Counted from the first letter of the stretch, positions 1 to 7,279 are shown. The stretch: 64,000 bases of DNA from Haemophilus_D parainfluenzae_AD (GCF_001679325.1 NZ_LZMX01000030.1); one strand, 5' to 3'. Notes: a model not told the origin generated them from the sequence alone. Made by a program: numbers and translations.

Positions 1-441
1 TTCTTTAGCTCCAACCGGTAAGCGTACTACGTTACAAAGTTGGCGCATTACGCTATCGTCTGTTAAGCGTTTCATTACATCTTTGTCTAACTGTGGGATA
101 ACTGAATAACCGCCATCTTCACCGTTAGCCGTAGTTAAATTGCGAAGTTCACCAGTTTTCACATAATGGCGTAACTCATCATTTGAAAATTGTTTCATGT
201 TGCGTTGTTCTACCTGTTGAGATTGTTCGTTAAGGTTTCGTTCTTCATCAGCTACTGCCTCATATTTGCTGATTTCATCAGTCATCTGTTTGACTAAATC
301 TTTCAGCTTTTCAAAATCTACTGATTCAGATTCATTCAATGAACGATTTTCTTTTTCTGCTTTTTCAAGCATTGAGCGCATTTCTGCGACTTTTTCCGCC
401 TTTTGTTGGCGTAACTCAATTAGTTTTTTAAACATATTCAT
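1..441 (-). CDS. Phage major capsid protein, HK97 family (N-terminal part, runs off the window)
   Basis: The first 147 codons, read leftwards from ATG at 441 after an AAGGAA ribosome site. The protein opens MNMFKKLIELRQQKAEKVAE and continues as a long charged coiled coil (about residues 5-80). This is the typical scaffold-like delta domain of HK97-fold capsid proteins, cleaved during head maturation. It is followed by a segment like the start of the mature capsid (TTANGEDGGYSVIPQ, then DSVMRQLCNVVRLPVGAKE). Homotypic head assembly is the family role. The C-terminal shell domain lies outside the window, so intactness is unknown. It is the last gene before an intergenic stretch with P4-like iterons, so it belongs to a prophage or phage satellite. 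Confidence 0.8.
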   Translation of the reverse strand, partial: MNMFKKLIELRQQKAEKVAEMRSMLEKAEKENRSLNESESVDFEKLKDLVKQMTDEISKYEAVADEERNLNEQSQQVEQRNMKQFSNDELRHYVKTGELRNLTTANGEDGGYSVIPQLDKDVMKRLTDDSVMRQLCNVVRLPVGAKE

Positions 442-463
442 CTATTCCTTATGAGATTTCTTA

Positions 464-477
464 GTCTAAATTTAGAC
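464..477. promoter_or_regulatory. Perfect 14-bp palindrome upstream of the capsid gene
   Basis: GTCTAAATTTAGAC is identical on both strands and lies 22 bases upstream of the capsid ATG. Position and symmetry suggest an operator for a phage regulator. No cognate protein is visible here, so this is inference. Confidence 0.4.
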
Positions 478-646
478 GACTTTTATTAAGTCAAAATATA
501 ATATATAGTGTTTTGATTATTAATTAAACACCTTATTTTTCAATAGTTTAGTTGCGTTTAGATACGTTAAGTTAAGATTGTTTGATTGCTTAAATTTTGA
601 ACAGGTAGAGAGTAAATATTCTGTATTGAGATATCTTTTTTTGATT

Positions 647-748
647 GGTGAACAAAGGTGAACAATGGTGAACAGTTGGTGAACAATAAAAAAGAATATA
701 ACTATATAATAAATAAAGAGTTTTAAGGATTGGTGAACAAGGTGAACA
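647..748. other. Candidate P4-type replication origin: six GGTGAACA iterons
   Basis: Six exact copies of GGTGAACA start at 647, 657, 667, 678, 732 and 741, all in the same orientation. Copies 1-4 are 10-11 bp apart, about one helical turn. Copies 5-6 are 9 bp apart. Between the two clusters, 686-731 is almost pure A/T, like a DNA-unwinding element. As I recall, the octamer is the type I iteron bound by the alpha primase-helicase of phage P4. The intergenic stretch 442-928 has no plausible gene, as expected for an origin. The matching replication protein would lie outside the window. Confidence 0.6.
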
Positions 749-834
749 GTTTTTCTATAAAATTTTTAACACGCGGCTTATTAGTGGTATTATGGCATCA
801 GAAACTATCATTGATTTGTAGTGAATTTGAATTT

Positions 835-856
835 TAGTAACAAGCTTAGTAACAAG
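835..856 (+). repeat. Tandem 10-bp repeat TAGTAACAAG
   Basis: Two exact copies of TAGTAACAAG start at 835 and 847, 12 bp apart, about 60 bp from the candidate attachment core at 916. They could be integrase arm-type sites. No function is proven. Confidence 0.35.
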
Positions 857-915
857 ATTTTAGACTTTGAAAAATAAACATTAAAAATCAATATCCTACA
901 AATGAATTCGGGTTC

Positions 916-928
916 AGCTAGTGCACCA
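916..928 (+). repeat. 13-bp direct repeat AGCTAGTGCACCA, left copy (candidate att core)
   Basis: This 13-mer is identical to 3086-3098, 2170 bp away, and in both places is followed within about 10 bp by a rho-independent hairpin. The interval holds phage-derived relics and a toxin-antitoxin operon. Core repeats of this length often mark the ends of an integrated element. It does not fold as a tRNA 3' end, and no integrase is visible, so the att reading is tentative. Confidence 0.45.
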
Positions 929-934
929 CCTATC

Positions 935-966
935 AAAGCCAGTAAATTTCTACTGGCTTTTTTCTT
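935..966 (+). terminator. Rho-independent terminator after the left 13-bp repeat
   Basis: Stem AAAGCCAGTA / TACTGGCTTT with a 6-nt loop, followed by a T-rich run. No complete gene on the plus strand leads into it in this window. It may be carried with the attachment site. Confidence 0.7.
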
Positions 967-1185
967 TCCTAAAATTCACTTCAAAAATCAATCGCTTACC
1001 TACAATCAATTCAATCATTCACTAAAATTTCAAGTCTCAAATGTTGCCAACTTTTAGCTATTTTTGTATATTTCTTGTCGTTAATTATGCCCAAATTACG
1101 CCTTATTTGGTCTAATTACATCAAAGCGAGCAGATATAACTAATTACTATTGAAAACATGGAGATTAGTACGAAATTACCGTACG
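967..1185. other. Intergenic stretch with no supportable gene
   Basis: A/T-rich sequence between the left terminator and the repressor relic. It contains GCCCAAATTACGCC (1088-1101), which resembles CGCCAAAATTACGCT near 3028-3042 ahead of the right repeat. The pair could be shared recombinase or regulator sites. Nothing else is recognised. Confidence 0.3.
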
Positions 1186-1451
1186 TGTGATTGCTAATGG
1201 TACTTCTGTGGAACCTGTCATTCGGGATAAAATAACTATATGATATTGATTTGGGCAATAAAACAATTAGAGATAGGAAAATATACGCAATAAACTACAG
1301 TGGATTGCTGAGAATAAAACTACTCTACAATATGCCTAATGAGCAAGTTAAAATCCGCAGCTATAACAGCGATAAGCCCCCTGACGAAATATCAGAATTA
1401 CAAGACATTTCAGTGTTGGGGAATGTGTTTTGGTATTCTGTTCTTTTATAA
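1186..1451 (+). pseudogene. CI-like phage repressor, S24 peptidase C-terminal fragment (frameshifted)
   Basis: Two reading frames together give a LexA/CI-type self-cleavage domain. The first reads VRVIANGTSVEPVIRDKITI and stops at 1241-1243. After a frame change the second continues YDIDLGNKTIRDRKIYAINY, then LLRIKLLYN, VKIRSYN and VFWYSVLL, ending at 1451. The Ser of the NGTSVEP motif and a Lys near LLRIK, the expected catalytic dyad positions, are still there. The DNA-binding half is missing. This is a relic of a lambdoid-type immunity gene and supports a prophage origin for the region. Confidence 0.75.
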
Positions 1452-1522
1452 AAAACAATAGCGGATGGTTGCTGATTTATTTGTGTAGTAACAAAGAATT
1501 CGTAATTATTATTACTAATATG

Positions 1523-1550
1523 TTTACAATATTAATATTCATGGTAATAT
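1523..1550 (+). promoter_or_regulatory. Promoter of the hicAB-chaperone operon with palindromic operator
   Basis: A -35 box TTTACA (1523-1528) and a -10 box TAATAT (1545-1550) are separated by 16 bp. The spacer contains the perfect palindrome AATATTAATATT (1528-1539), well placed for repression by HicB. The hicA start codon follows 24 bp downstream. Confidence 0.5.
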
Positions 1551-1574
1551 CTTGTAACTAAAGGTTAGTGACAA

Positions 1575-1838
1575 ATGAGCAAGATTACAAAAATTAAAGA
1601 TAAGCTCTACAAAGAGCCGCCACCCACTGATTTTACGTGGGACGAGCTGAGAACACTTTTACTTAATTTAGGATTTAATGAAAAACAAGGTAATGGATCT
1701 CGTGTGAAATTTGAGCATTCTTCGCTTGATTTCCCGATTAGTATTCATAAGCCACATCCGCAAAATACATTAAAGCGGTATGTAATTATTCAGATAAAAA
1801 CCGCCCTTGATGAACTCTATGCGCTATTAGGAAATTAA
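1575..1838 (+). CDS. hicA: HicA-family mRNA interferase toxin
   Basis: 87 residues. The core motifs GNGSRVKFEH (about residues 40-49), FPISIHKPHPQ and LKRYVIIQI match the HicA (YcfA) double-stranded-RNA-binding-like fold of type II toxins, which cleave mRNA. This subfamily has GSR where others carry the catalytic GSH. The His residues in FEH and IHKPHP are candidates for the active site. The toxin gene comes first and hicB starts one base after its stop, the normal HicAB order. Expression should start from the promoter at 1523-1550. Toxicity would be neutralised by the next gene, probably helped by the third. Confidence 0.85.
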   Translation: MSKITKIKDKLYKEPPPTDFTWDELRTLLLNLGFNEKQGNGSRVKFEHSSLDFPISIHKPHPQNTLKRYVIIQIKTALDELYALLGN

Positions 1839-1839
1839 T

Positions 1840-2334
1840 ATGGAAACAATGCAATATAAAGGCTTTCTAGGAAGTATCGAAATTTCCAAGGAAGACAAGA
1901 TATTATACGGCAAGCTATTACATATTAATGGCTTGATAACTTACGAAGCCGAGAATTTTTCAGAATTAGAGGCTGCATTTCATGATGCTGTTGATGATTA
2001 TCTTGCCGATTGTGAAGAATCCGGCGTCGAACCACAAAGATCTTGTTCCGGTGCATTTAATATTCGGGTAAAACCAGAAAAGCATCGCCAACTCCTATTT
2101 ATCTCAAGCATACAAAATATAAAACTAAATGCTTTAGTAGCAGAAGGGGTTGACTTGGTCATTACAAAATATGCAACTGAACATGCAAAACTAGAAGCTT
2201 ACAAAGTATTTAAATTTAACTGGGAACACAATCCAGAAATGAGAAAAAATGCAATTAATTGGACATTAGAAAAAATGTCAAAATCTCAGTTCGTTTCAGG
2301 AGAGGAAAATAATTATGAAAATGCAAATCCTTGA
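1840..2334 (+). CDS. hicB: HicB antitoxin with a C-terminal extension (candidate chaperone-addiction domain)
   Basis: 164 residues, against about 110 for an ordinary HicB. Residues 1-65 form the HicB fold (MQYKGFLGSIEIS, GLITYEAENFSELEAAF, AVDDYLADC). Residues 75-110 (FNIRVKPEKHRQLLF to LNALVAEGVD) look like the ribbon-helix-helix DNA-binding part. About 50 further residues follow, with Trp residues in FNWEHNP and INWTLEK. In toxin-antitoxin-chaperone modules an antitoxin extension of this kind (ChAD) makes the antitoxin unstable unless a SecB-like chaperone binds it. The last 20 bases overlap the SecB-like gene. The HicB identity is firm; the ChAD reading is inference from architecture. Confidence 0.8.
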   Translation: METMQYKGFLGSIEISKEDKILYGKLLHINGLITYEAENFSELEAAFHDAVDDYLADCEESGVEPQRSCSGAFNIRVKPEKHRQLLFISSIQNIKLNALVAEGVDLVITKYATEHAKLEAYKVFKFNWEHNPEMRKNAINWTLEKMSKSQFVSGEENNYENANP

Positions 2335-2662
2335 TCAAGCTATTATGTCTTACTCTTTTAATCTAAAGACTAATAAGGAAAGTAGCGCAAAAGAAGGAAA
2401 ACTCTCTCTAGGTGTTACATTCCCAAAAGAAGACAGAGCCGACTGTATCCTCCATATTGAAATTGAGACGCCGGATTATGAATTTAAAGGAGAATTTGCT
2501 TATCATTTTGAAAAAAATCATCCAAAAGTCTCAGAAGCTAAAAATAGGGAACAAGAGTTTATGGCATCACTTTACCCTTACGCGATGCCATTAGCAAAAA
2601 ACCTTCTTGCTATATCCGAAGTACCAAGCAATAGCTTGCCTTATTTACCTATTGAAATTTAA
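2315..2662 (+). CDS. Small SecB-like protein, probable TAC chaperone
   Basis: 115 residues. The layout is a beta-rich first half (KLSLGVTFP, CILHIEIETPDYEFKGEFAY) followed by FMASLYPYAMPLAKNLLAI and SNSLPYLPIEI. This recalls SecB, where strands precede a helix with a PYAR-type turn and a final proline-rich strand. A strong AGGAGAGG (2298-2305) sets the start at 2315, inside the end of hicB, so translation is probably coupled. Tripartite HicA-HicB-SecB modules are known, and there the chaperone protects the extended antitoxin. The similarity is judged by eye only. The alternative is an unrelated phage protein. Confidence 0.6.
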   Translation: MKMQILDQAIMSYSFNLKTNKESSAKEGKLSLGVTFPKEDRADCILHIEIETPDYEFKGEFAYHFEKNHPKVSEAKNREQEFMASLYPYAMPLAKNLLAISEVPSNSLPYLPIEI

Positions 2663-2667
2663 CTAAC

Positions 2668-2695
2668 AAACCGCCTGTGTGGCGGTTTTCTTTTA
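2668..2695 (+). terminator. Terminator of the hicAB-chaperone operon
   Basis: Stem ACCGCC / GGCGGT around a TGTGT loop followed by TTTCTTTT, a few bases after the chaperone stop codon. Confidence 0.75.
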
Positions 2696-2945
2696 TTAAG
2701 TTTTATTAACTAATTCCAAGAAATCATTTTCTGATAGTATTTTATGTTATAGCCTTTAGAAATTAACTCTTGTGCCTTTATTTCTTTATTACTTAATTCC
2801 TTTCTAGCTAATCGGCTCTTGTCTTGAATTCCTTTGATAAGTAATGTCACTTTCTTAGAAACAACATCAACACATCACAACCAACAGAAGTTGCTTTTCT
2901 GTTTTCTTTCTTGATATAGATAATTCATCTGTAAATACAACCTAA
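2696..2945 (-). pseudogene. BRCT-domain protein relic (multiple frameshifts)
   Basis: Read on the reverse strand with frame changes, the fragment gives VVFTDELSISRKKTEKQ, then TSVGCDV, then VSKKVTLLIKGIQDKSRLAR, AQELISKGYNIK and, after another shift, ILSENDFLELVNKT before a stop at 2696-2698. This order is that of a BRCT domain as found at the C-terminus of exonuclease-like or ligase-like proteins. At least two frameshifts break it. It converges on the TAC operon, and its end abuts that operon's terminator. No N-terminal partner domain is visible upstream. Confidence 0.6.
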
Positions 2946-3085
2946 TACATTGTCACAAAAAACGATAAACGAACAGATTAAATGAGAAAACTACACATAA
3001 AACATTTGTAATGGGATTTTCAGACTACGCCAAAATTACGCTAAATTTATACTATCCAAATGATTTATAACAAAATTTAACTGTA
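2946..3085. other. A/T-rich spacer before the right repeat, no gene seen
   Basis: No reading frame or RNA recognised. It contains CGCCAAAATTACGCT (about 3028-3042), similar to a sequence at 1088-1101. Confidence 0.3.
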
Positions 3086-3098
3086 AGCTAGTGCACCA
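3086..3098 (+). repeat. 13-bp direct repeat AGCTAGTGCACCA, right copy (candidate att core)
   Basis: Identical to 916-928. The first DNA-uptake core of the window (3296) lies just to its right and none lies to its left. This fits a junction between acquired DNA and the ancestral chromosome. Confidence 0.45.
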
Positions 3099-3104
3099 TC
3101 TTGT

Positions 3105-3136
3105 AATCCCAAGCTTTTTAGCTTGGGATTTTTTCT
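3105..3136 (+). terminator. Rho-independent terminator after the right 13-bp repeat
   Basis: Stem AATCCCAAGCT / AGCTTGGGATT with a TTTT loop and a run of six T. No full gene upstream on this strand ends close to it. It may be the terminator of the gene into which the element integrated. Confidence 0.7.
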
Positions 3137-3186
3137 TCTTATCCCCTACTTAATTTAAATGAATATTTTCTGAACAAATCGTATAA

Positions 3187-3205
3187 GCAAATGAAAATAA
3201 TTTGC
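3187..3205 (+). promoter_or_regulatory. Fur-box-like site upstream of the TonB receptor
   Basis: The 19-mer beginning GCAAATGAAAATAATTTGC matches 13 of 19 positions of the GATAATGATAATCATTATC consensus. It lies about 65 bp before the start codon of an outer-membrane iron-siderophore-type receptor, where iron-dependent repression is expected. Confidence 0.5.
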
Positions 3206-3268
3206 ATTGATCGACGTAAACGTTTTCGCTATACTTGCGGCTCTTTTATTATCTATTGGGAAGCGATT

Positions 3269-5452
3269 ATGAATTTTAAATTAAGCCTTATTTCAACCGC
3301 ACTTTTAACCAGTTTTTCCATTTCTACGTTTGCAGAAACTGAACAGGCCGCAAATACAAATACCGAAGTGCTTGAGCAAATCAATGTTCAAGATACGGGT
3401 ATCAACCAAAATGGTTATCAAACAACCGGGACATCCGTTGTATCAAAAGCTGAAGTGCCAGTATTCGACACACCAAACACAGTGAATATTCTTTCGACCA
3501 AATTATTGGAAGATCGCAAACCTGAATCACTCATTGATGCGCTTTATAATGTCAGTGGTGTTAGCCAAGCGAATACCTTAGGTGGTATGTTTGACTCTAT
3601 TCAAAAACGTGGTTTTGGTGGAAACCGTGACAACTCAATTATGCGTAACGGTTTACAAGCTGGTCCAGCTAAAAACTTTAGCGCGACAACTGAAACCGTT
3701 GAAGTGTTAAAAGGACCGGCATCTGTACTTTATGGTATTCAAGATCCAGGTGGCGTGGTTAATATTATTACCAAAAAACCACAACAAACGCCGCGCTATG
3801 TTATTGGTGGAACCTTAGGTAACCATAGCCTATGGGGAACGCAATTAGATTTCACTGGGGGTTTAGGAAATGGTTTTGCTTACCGCTTTATCTATGACAA
3901 ACAAGAAAAAAACTACTGGCGTAATTTTGGCAAAGTGAAAAATACCACTTACGCACCATCACTCTCTTGGGAAAATGATAAAACTAAAGTGCTTTTTTCT
4001 TATGAACATAAAGATATTCTTGAGCCATTTGATCGTGGTACAAATCTTTTAACGGCAACTAATGCATTACCGGATATCCCTGTATCACGTCGTTTAGATG
4101 AACCAAATAATGAAACTACAGCAAAAACCGATAACATTGATTTCAAAATTGAACACAAATTGAGTGACGGTTGGAAATTAAATGCGGGTTATAGCTATGC
4201 GCGTTACAAATATTTCTACGATCAAGCTCGTATTACAAATATTAACGTGAAAACACGTACAGCCCGCCGAGCGATTGAGCAGCAACAAGGTGACCAACGT
4301 GTTCATAGCGGTACATTAAATATTGTTGGTGAATTTGGTATTGGTGATATTGCTAACCGTTTTGTAGCCGGTGTGGATGTCATGCGTAATATCCGTGATA
4401 TTGGACCAATTTATAACCAAGGTATTACAAAGTCAGATATCAATATTGATCATCCAAACTATACCAGCCCTGTTGCAGAACATAAAAATGGTAACGGCAA
4501 CGCTTACCAATATAACCATCTAAAAACCGTTGGTGTTTATATCCAAGATACCGCTTACTTTACCGATAACTTTATCATGACAGGTGGTTTACGTTATGAG
4601 TACTTTGATCAATTTGCAGGACGTCATTGTTTAAATGCAGCAAACTGTAAAAAAGGTCAAAATCTAACAAGAACAGGAAATACTGATCAGCACGATGGTA
4701 AATTATTGTATCAATTAGGTGCCGTATATAAATTTACGCCACATATTGCGACCTTTGCTAACTATGCTGAATCTTTCCGTCCACAAACAAGTGTGGCAAC
4801 ACCTGTTAGCGGCGATTTAAAACCTGAACAAGGCAAATCTTTTGAAATTGGTGCAAAATACGAAAACTCTGGCTTCAATGCGACACTTGCATTATTCAAT
4901 ATCACCAAACGTAATGTGGCAGAAGCCGTTGGTTCGGGTTCAAATGCACAATTAAATATCGTCGGCAAACAACGTTCTCACGGTGTGGAATTCGATCTTA
5001 ACGGTCAAATTACAGATAATTTAAGTGTAGCAGCCAACTATACTTATACTAAAGTAAAATCACTTGAAAATGAACTTTATCCTGATGCGGTAAATCAACA
5101 ACTTTCAGGTGTACCAAAACATCAAGCATCTCTATTCTTAGCTTATAACGTAGGTGAATTTGATTTTGGTAACATCCGTGTTGGTGGTGGTGCTCGTTAT
5201 TTAGGTTCTTGGCATGCTTATAACAGTGATTACACCAAAGCATACAAATTACCTCATGCTGTGGTATATGATGCCTTTATTGCTTACGATACCAAAATCT
5301 CTGGCCAAAAAGTGTCTTTCCAACTTAACGGTAAAAACTTAACAGATAAAACTTACTATCCATCTACCTCTGGTAACGCAACAAACACGTTAATCCCTGT
5401 TGCATTAGGTTATGGACGTGAATTTATCTTCAACACGAAAGTTGAGTTTTAA
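3269..5452 (+). CDS. TonB-dependent siderophore receptor (outer membrane)
   Basis: 727 residues from ATG at 3269. The frame is open further upstream, but GGGAAG before 3269 and the classic signal peptide right after it (MNFKLSLISTALLTSFSISTFA, cut before ETEQ) fix this start. A TonB box EQINV is at residues 36-40. The plug domain has VETVEVLKGPASVLYG- and GGVVNIITKKP-type motifs. The rest is a 22-strand barrel with LKPEQGKSFEIGAKYE and a terminal Phe (NTKVEF). The pattern is that of FhuE/FpvA-type ferric-siderophore receptors; the substrate cannot be read from sequence. An uptake core (3296) lies inside the signal peptide. A Fur-like box precedes it and an ABC exporter-like gene follows. Confidence 0.88.
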   Translation: MNFKLSLISTALLTSFSISTFAETEQAANTNTEVLEQINVQDTGINQNGYQTTGTSVVSKAEVPVFDTPNTVNILSTKLLEDRKPESLIDALYNVSGVSQANTLGGMFDSIQKRGFGGNRDNSIMRNGLQAGPAKNFSATTETVEVLKGPASVLYGIQDPGGVVNIITKKPQQTPRYVIGGTLGNHSLWGTQLDFTGGLGNGFAYRFIYDKQEKNYWRNFGKVKNTTYAPSLSWENDKTKVLFSYEHKDILEPFDRGTNLLTATNALPDIPVSRRLDEPNNETTAKTDNIDFKIEHKLSDGWKLNAGYSYARYKYFYDQARITNINVKTRTARRAIEQQQGDQRVHSGTLNIVGEFGIGDIANRFVAGVDVMRNIRDIGPIYNQGITKSDINIDHPNYTSPVAEHKNGNGNAYQYNHLKTVGVYIQDTAYFTDNFIMTGGLRYEYFDQFAGRHCLNAANCKKGQNLTRTGNTDQHDGKLLYQLGAVYKFTPHIATFANYAESFRPQTSVATPVSGDLKPEQGKSFEIGAKYENSGFNATLALFNITKRNVAEAVGSGSNAQLNIVGKQRSHGVEFDLNGQITDNLSVAANYTYTKVKSLENELYPDAVNQQLSGVPKHQASLFLAYNVGEFDFGNIRVGGGARYLGSWHAYNSDYTKAYKLPHAVVYDAFIAYDTKISGQKVSFQLNGKNLTDKTYYPSTSGNATNTLIPVALGYGREFIFNTKVEF

Positions 5453-5469
5453 TTGAGCGCACAATACGA

Positions 5470-5496
5470 GGGCGAATCATTTCGCCCTTTTTTTCG
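5470..5496 (+). terminator. Terminator of the TonB receptor gene
   Basis: Stem GGGCGAA / TTCGCCC with a TCAT loop and seven T, 18 bp past the stop codon. Confidence 0.85.
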
Positions 5497-5518
5497 TTTT
5501 TTACTTTATGGATAATCA

Positions 5519-7279
5519 ATGAATTGGCAAACTGAACTTAACTCAAGTTTAAGCTGGATTTTGACCGCACTTTTTTGGGTGGTTTTATGCTTTAGCATGG
5601 TGATGATAGCACTAAAACAAACTACATTTGGTCAAAAGTTTTGGCATATTGCATCCCCGTCGATTAATCGCCGTAACAGCATCAAAATAATCCTTATGCT
5701 ATTGGTGTTGTTTACCATGATTTTGTTAGAAGTACGCTTCAGTGTTCTCAATTCTTTTTTCTACAATGGACTTTATAGCTCCATGCAGGAATTAGATTCG
5801 GATAAGTTTTGGTTCTTTGCAAAACTGAATGCTCTCTTAGTATTGGTACAAGTTATCCACTCCATCGCTGATTATTTCTTGCAACAAGTATTTGAAATCC
5901 GTTGGTTGGAAAGTTTAAATAAAGTTCTTGTTAAACGATGGTTAGAAAATAAAAAATACTATCGTCTTAAATATGAAAAAGAGCTACCCGATAATATTGA
6001 TCAACGTATTGAGCAAGATGCACGTGAATTTATCAGCAGCACTGTCACTATTGCACGTGGCATGATTAATTCTGTTCTGACCACCATTGAATTTACCATC
6101 ATCCTTTGGTCTCTCTCAGGCGTATTAAGTCTTTTTGGATTAAATATCGAAAAAGGCGTCGTTTTCTTTATTTATGCTTTTATTATCCTCGCAACACTGA
6201 TGTCTGTTTGGATTGGTCACCCTTTAATCAAGTTGAATTTTAACAAAGAAAAACTTAATGGTGACTACCGTTATTCTTTGATTCGAGTACGAGATAATGC
6301 GGAAAGTATCGCTTTCTATCAAGGTGAATTGCAAGAACAACATTTATTGAAAAACAAATTTGCTCAAATCATTCATAACCGTTGGGCAATTGTATTGAGA
6401 ATGTTGGGATTAGATGGCTTTAATGGAAGTGTCACGCGCGTTGCAAAACTCTTACCGTTAATGCTGCAAGCACCTCGTTTTTTTACCGGACAAATCAAAC
6501 TGGGCGATATGCACCAAACTGTGCAAGCATTTAACCGATTAATGACCGCACTTTCTTTCTTCCGTTTGTTCTATGAAGAATTTACGCTCTATCAAGCGCG
6601 TTTAAATCGTCTTTATGGTTTTATGACAAAGTTGGATGAATTAGATCATTTAGAGGTTCATCAACCCATGAAATGTTCTAACCGTGTTGCATTATCAAAT
6701 TTTGGTATTAAAAATGACCAAGGCAGATTGTTGCTTAATAACTTAAATATTGAATTAAAAAATGGGGATGCTTTATTAATTCAAGGTCCATCTGGCACAG
6801 GGAAAACATCGCTATTAAAAGCGATGGCGGGAATTTATCCTTTTGAGACTGTTGGTTTGGTGGAACATCCTTGTGTGACCAGTTTATTCTTACCGCAGCG
6901 TCCTTATATGCCACAAGGTACGTTACGTGAAGCGATTTGCTATCCGGATATCGATCCTGATCATCCTGAATTGGAAAAAACACTGGCTGATTGTTGTTTG
7001 GATAAATATCTTCATAGCTTAGATCTAGATAACGATTGGCAGGCAATTTTGTCGCCAGGTGAATTACAGCGCGTGGCATTTATTCGGATTTTACTGACGA
7101 AACCTGAAGTGGTCTTTTTAGATGAAACCACATCAGCACTTGATGAGCCAACCGAGTACCTCCTTTATAAAACAATTAAAGAGCGGTTACCCAATATGAT
7201 CATTCTGAGCGTGGGACATCGTGGCACATTGCATCAATTCCATAACAAGCAATTGGATTTAGCAGTCTGCATCGTCTAA
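5519..7279 (+). CDS. ABC transporter, fused membrane and ATPase domains (SbmA/BacA-YddA-like)
   Basis: 586 residues. About residues 1-350 form an SbmA/BacA-like membrane domain (ABC_membrane_2) with several hydrophobic segments (LSWILTALFWVVLCFSMVMI, VVFFIYAFIILATLMSVWI). The ATPase follows: Walker A GPSGTGKTS (about 423-431), signature LSPGELQRVAF (about 511), Walker B VVFLDETTSALDE (about 530) and H-loop VGHR. Relatives move peptides, cobalamin or long-chain acyl compounds across the inner membrane. Its place next to an iron-type receptor, as in H. influenzae, suggests a linked role in siderophore or metal traffic (inference). A terminator separates the two genes, so a separate promoter is likely. 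An uptake core encodes LTAL in the first membrane segment. Confidence 0.8.
   Translation: MNWQTELNSSLSWILTALFWVVLCFSMVMIALKQTTFGQKFWHIASPSINRRNSIKIILMLLVLFTMILLEVRFSVLNSFFYNGLYSSMQELDSDKFWFFAKLNALLVLVQVIHSIADYFLQQVFEIRWLESLNKVLVKRWLENKKYYRLKYEKELPDNIDQRIEQDAREFISSTVTIARGMINSVLTTIEFTIILWSLSGVLSLFGLNIEKGVVFFIYAFIILATLMSVWIGHPLIKLNFNKEKLNGDYRYSLIRVRDNAESIAFYQGELQEQHLLKNKFAQIIHNRWAIVLRMLGLDGFNGSVTRVAKLLPLMLQAPRFFTGQIKLGDMHQTVQAFNRLMTALSFFRLFYEEFTLYQARLNRLYGFMTKLDELDHLEVHQPMKCSNRVALSNFGIKNDQGRLLLNNLNIELKNGDALLIQGPSGTGKTSLLKAMAGIYPFETVGLVEHPCVTSLFLPQRPYMPQGTLREAICYPDIDPDHPELEKTLADCCLDKYLHSLDLDNDWQAILSPGELQRVAFIRILLTKPEVVFLDETTSALDEPTEYLLYKTIKERLPNMIILSVGHRGTLHQFHNKQLDLAVCIV

Noticed and set aside
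266..454. A 62-codon open frame on the plus strand
   Set aside because: It is the antisense of the capsid gene's coiled-coil region; no ribosome site or recognisable protein.
647..748. GGTGAACA array as a CRISPR
   Set aside because: Repeats are only 8 bp and spacing is one helical turn, with no spacers of constant length.
3086..3098. GTGCACCA endings as tRNA 3' ends
   Set aside because: Upstream sequence gives no T-arm or acceptor pairing of tRNA size at either copy.
3191..3268. Longer start for the TonB receptor
   Set aside because: The extra 26 residues are not a signal peptide, and a proper signal peptide starts at 3269 behind GGGAAG.
6735..7079. A 114-codon reverse frame inside the ABC transporter
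   Set aside because: Shadow of the ATPase domain; no start signal and low-complexity, unfamiliar sequence.
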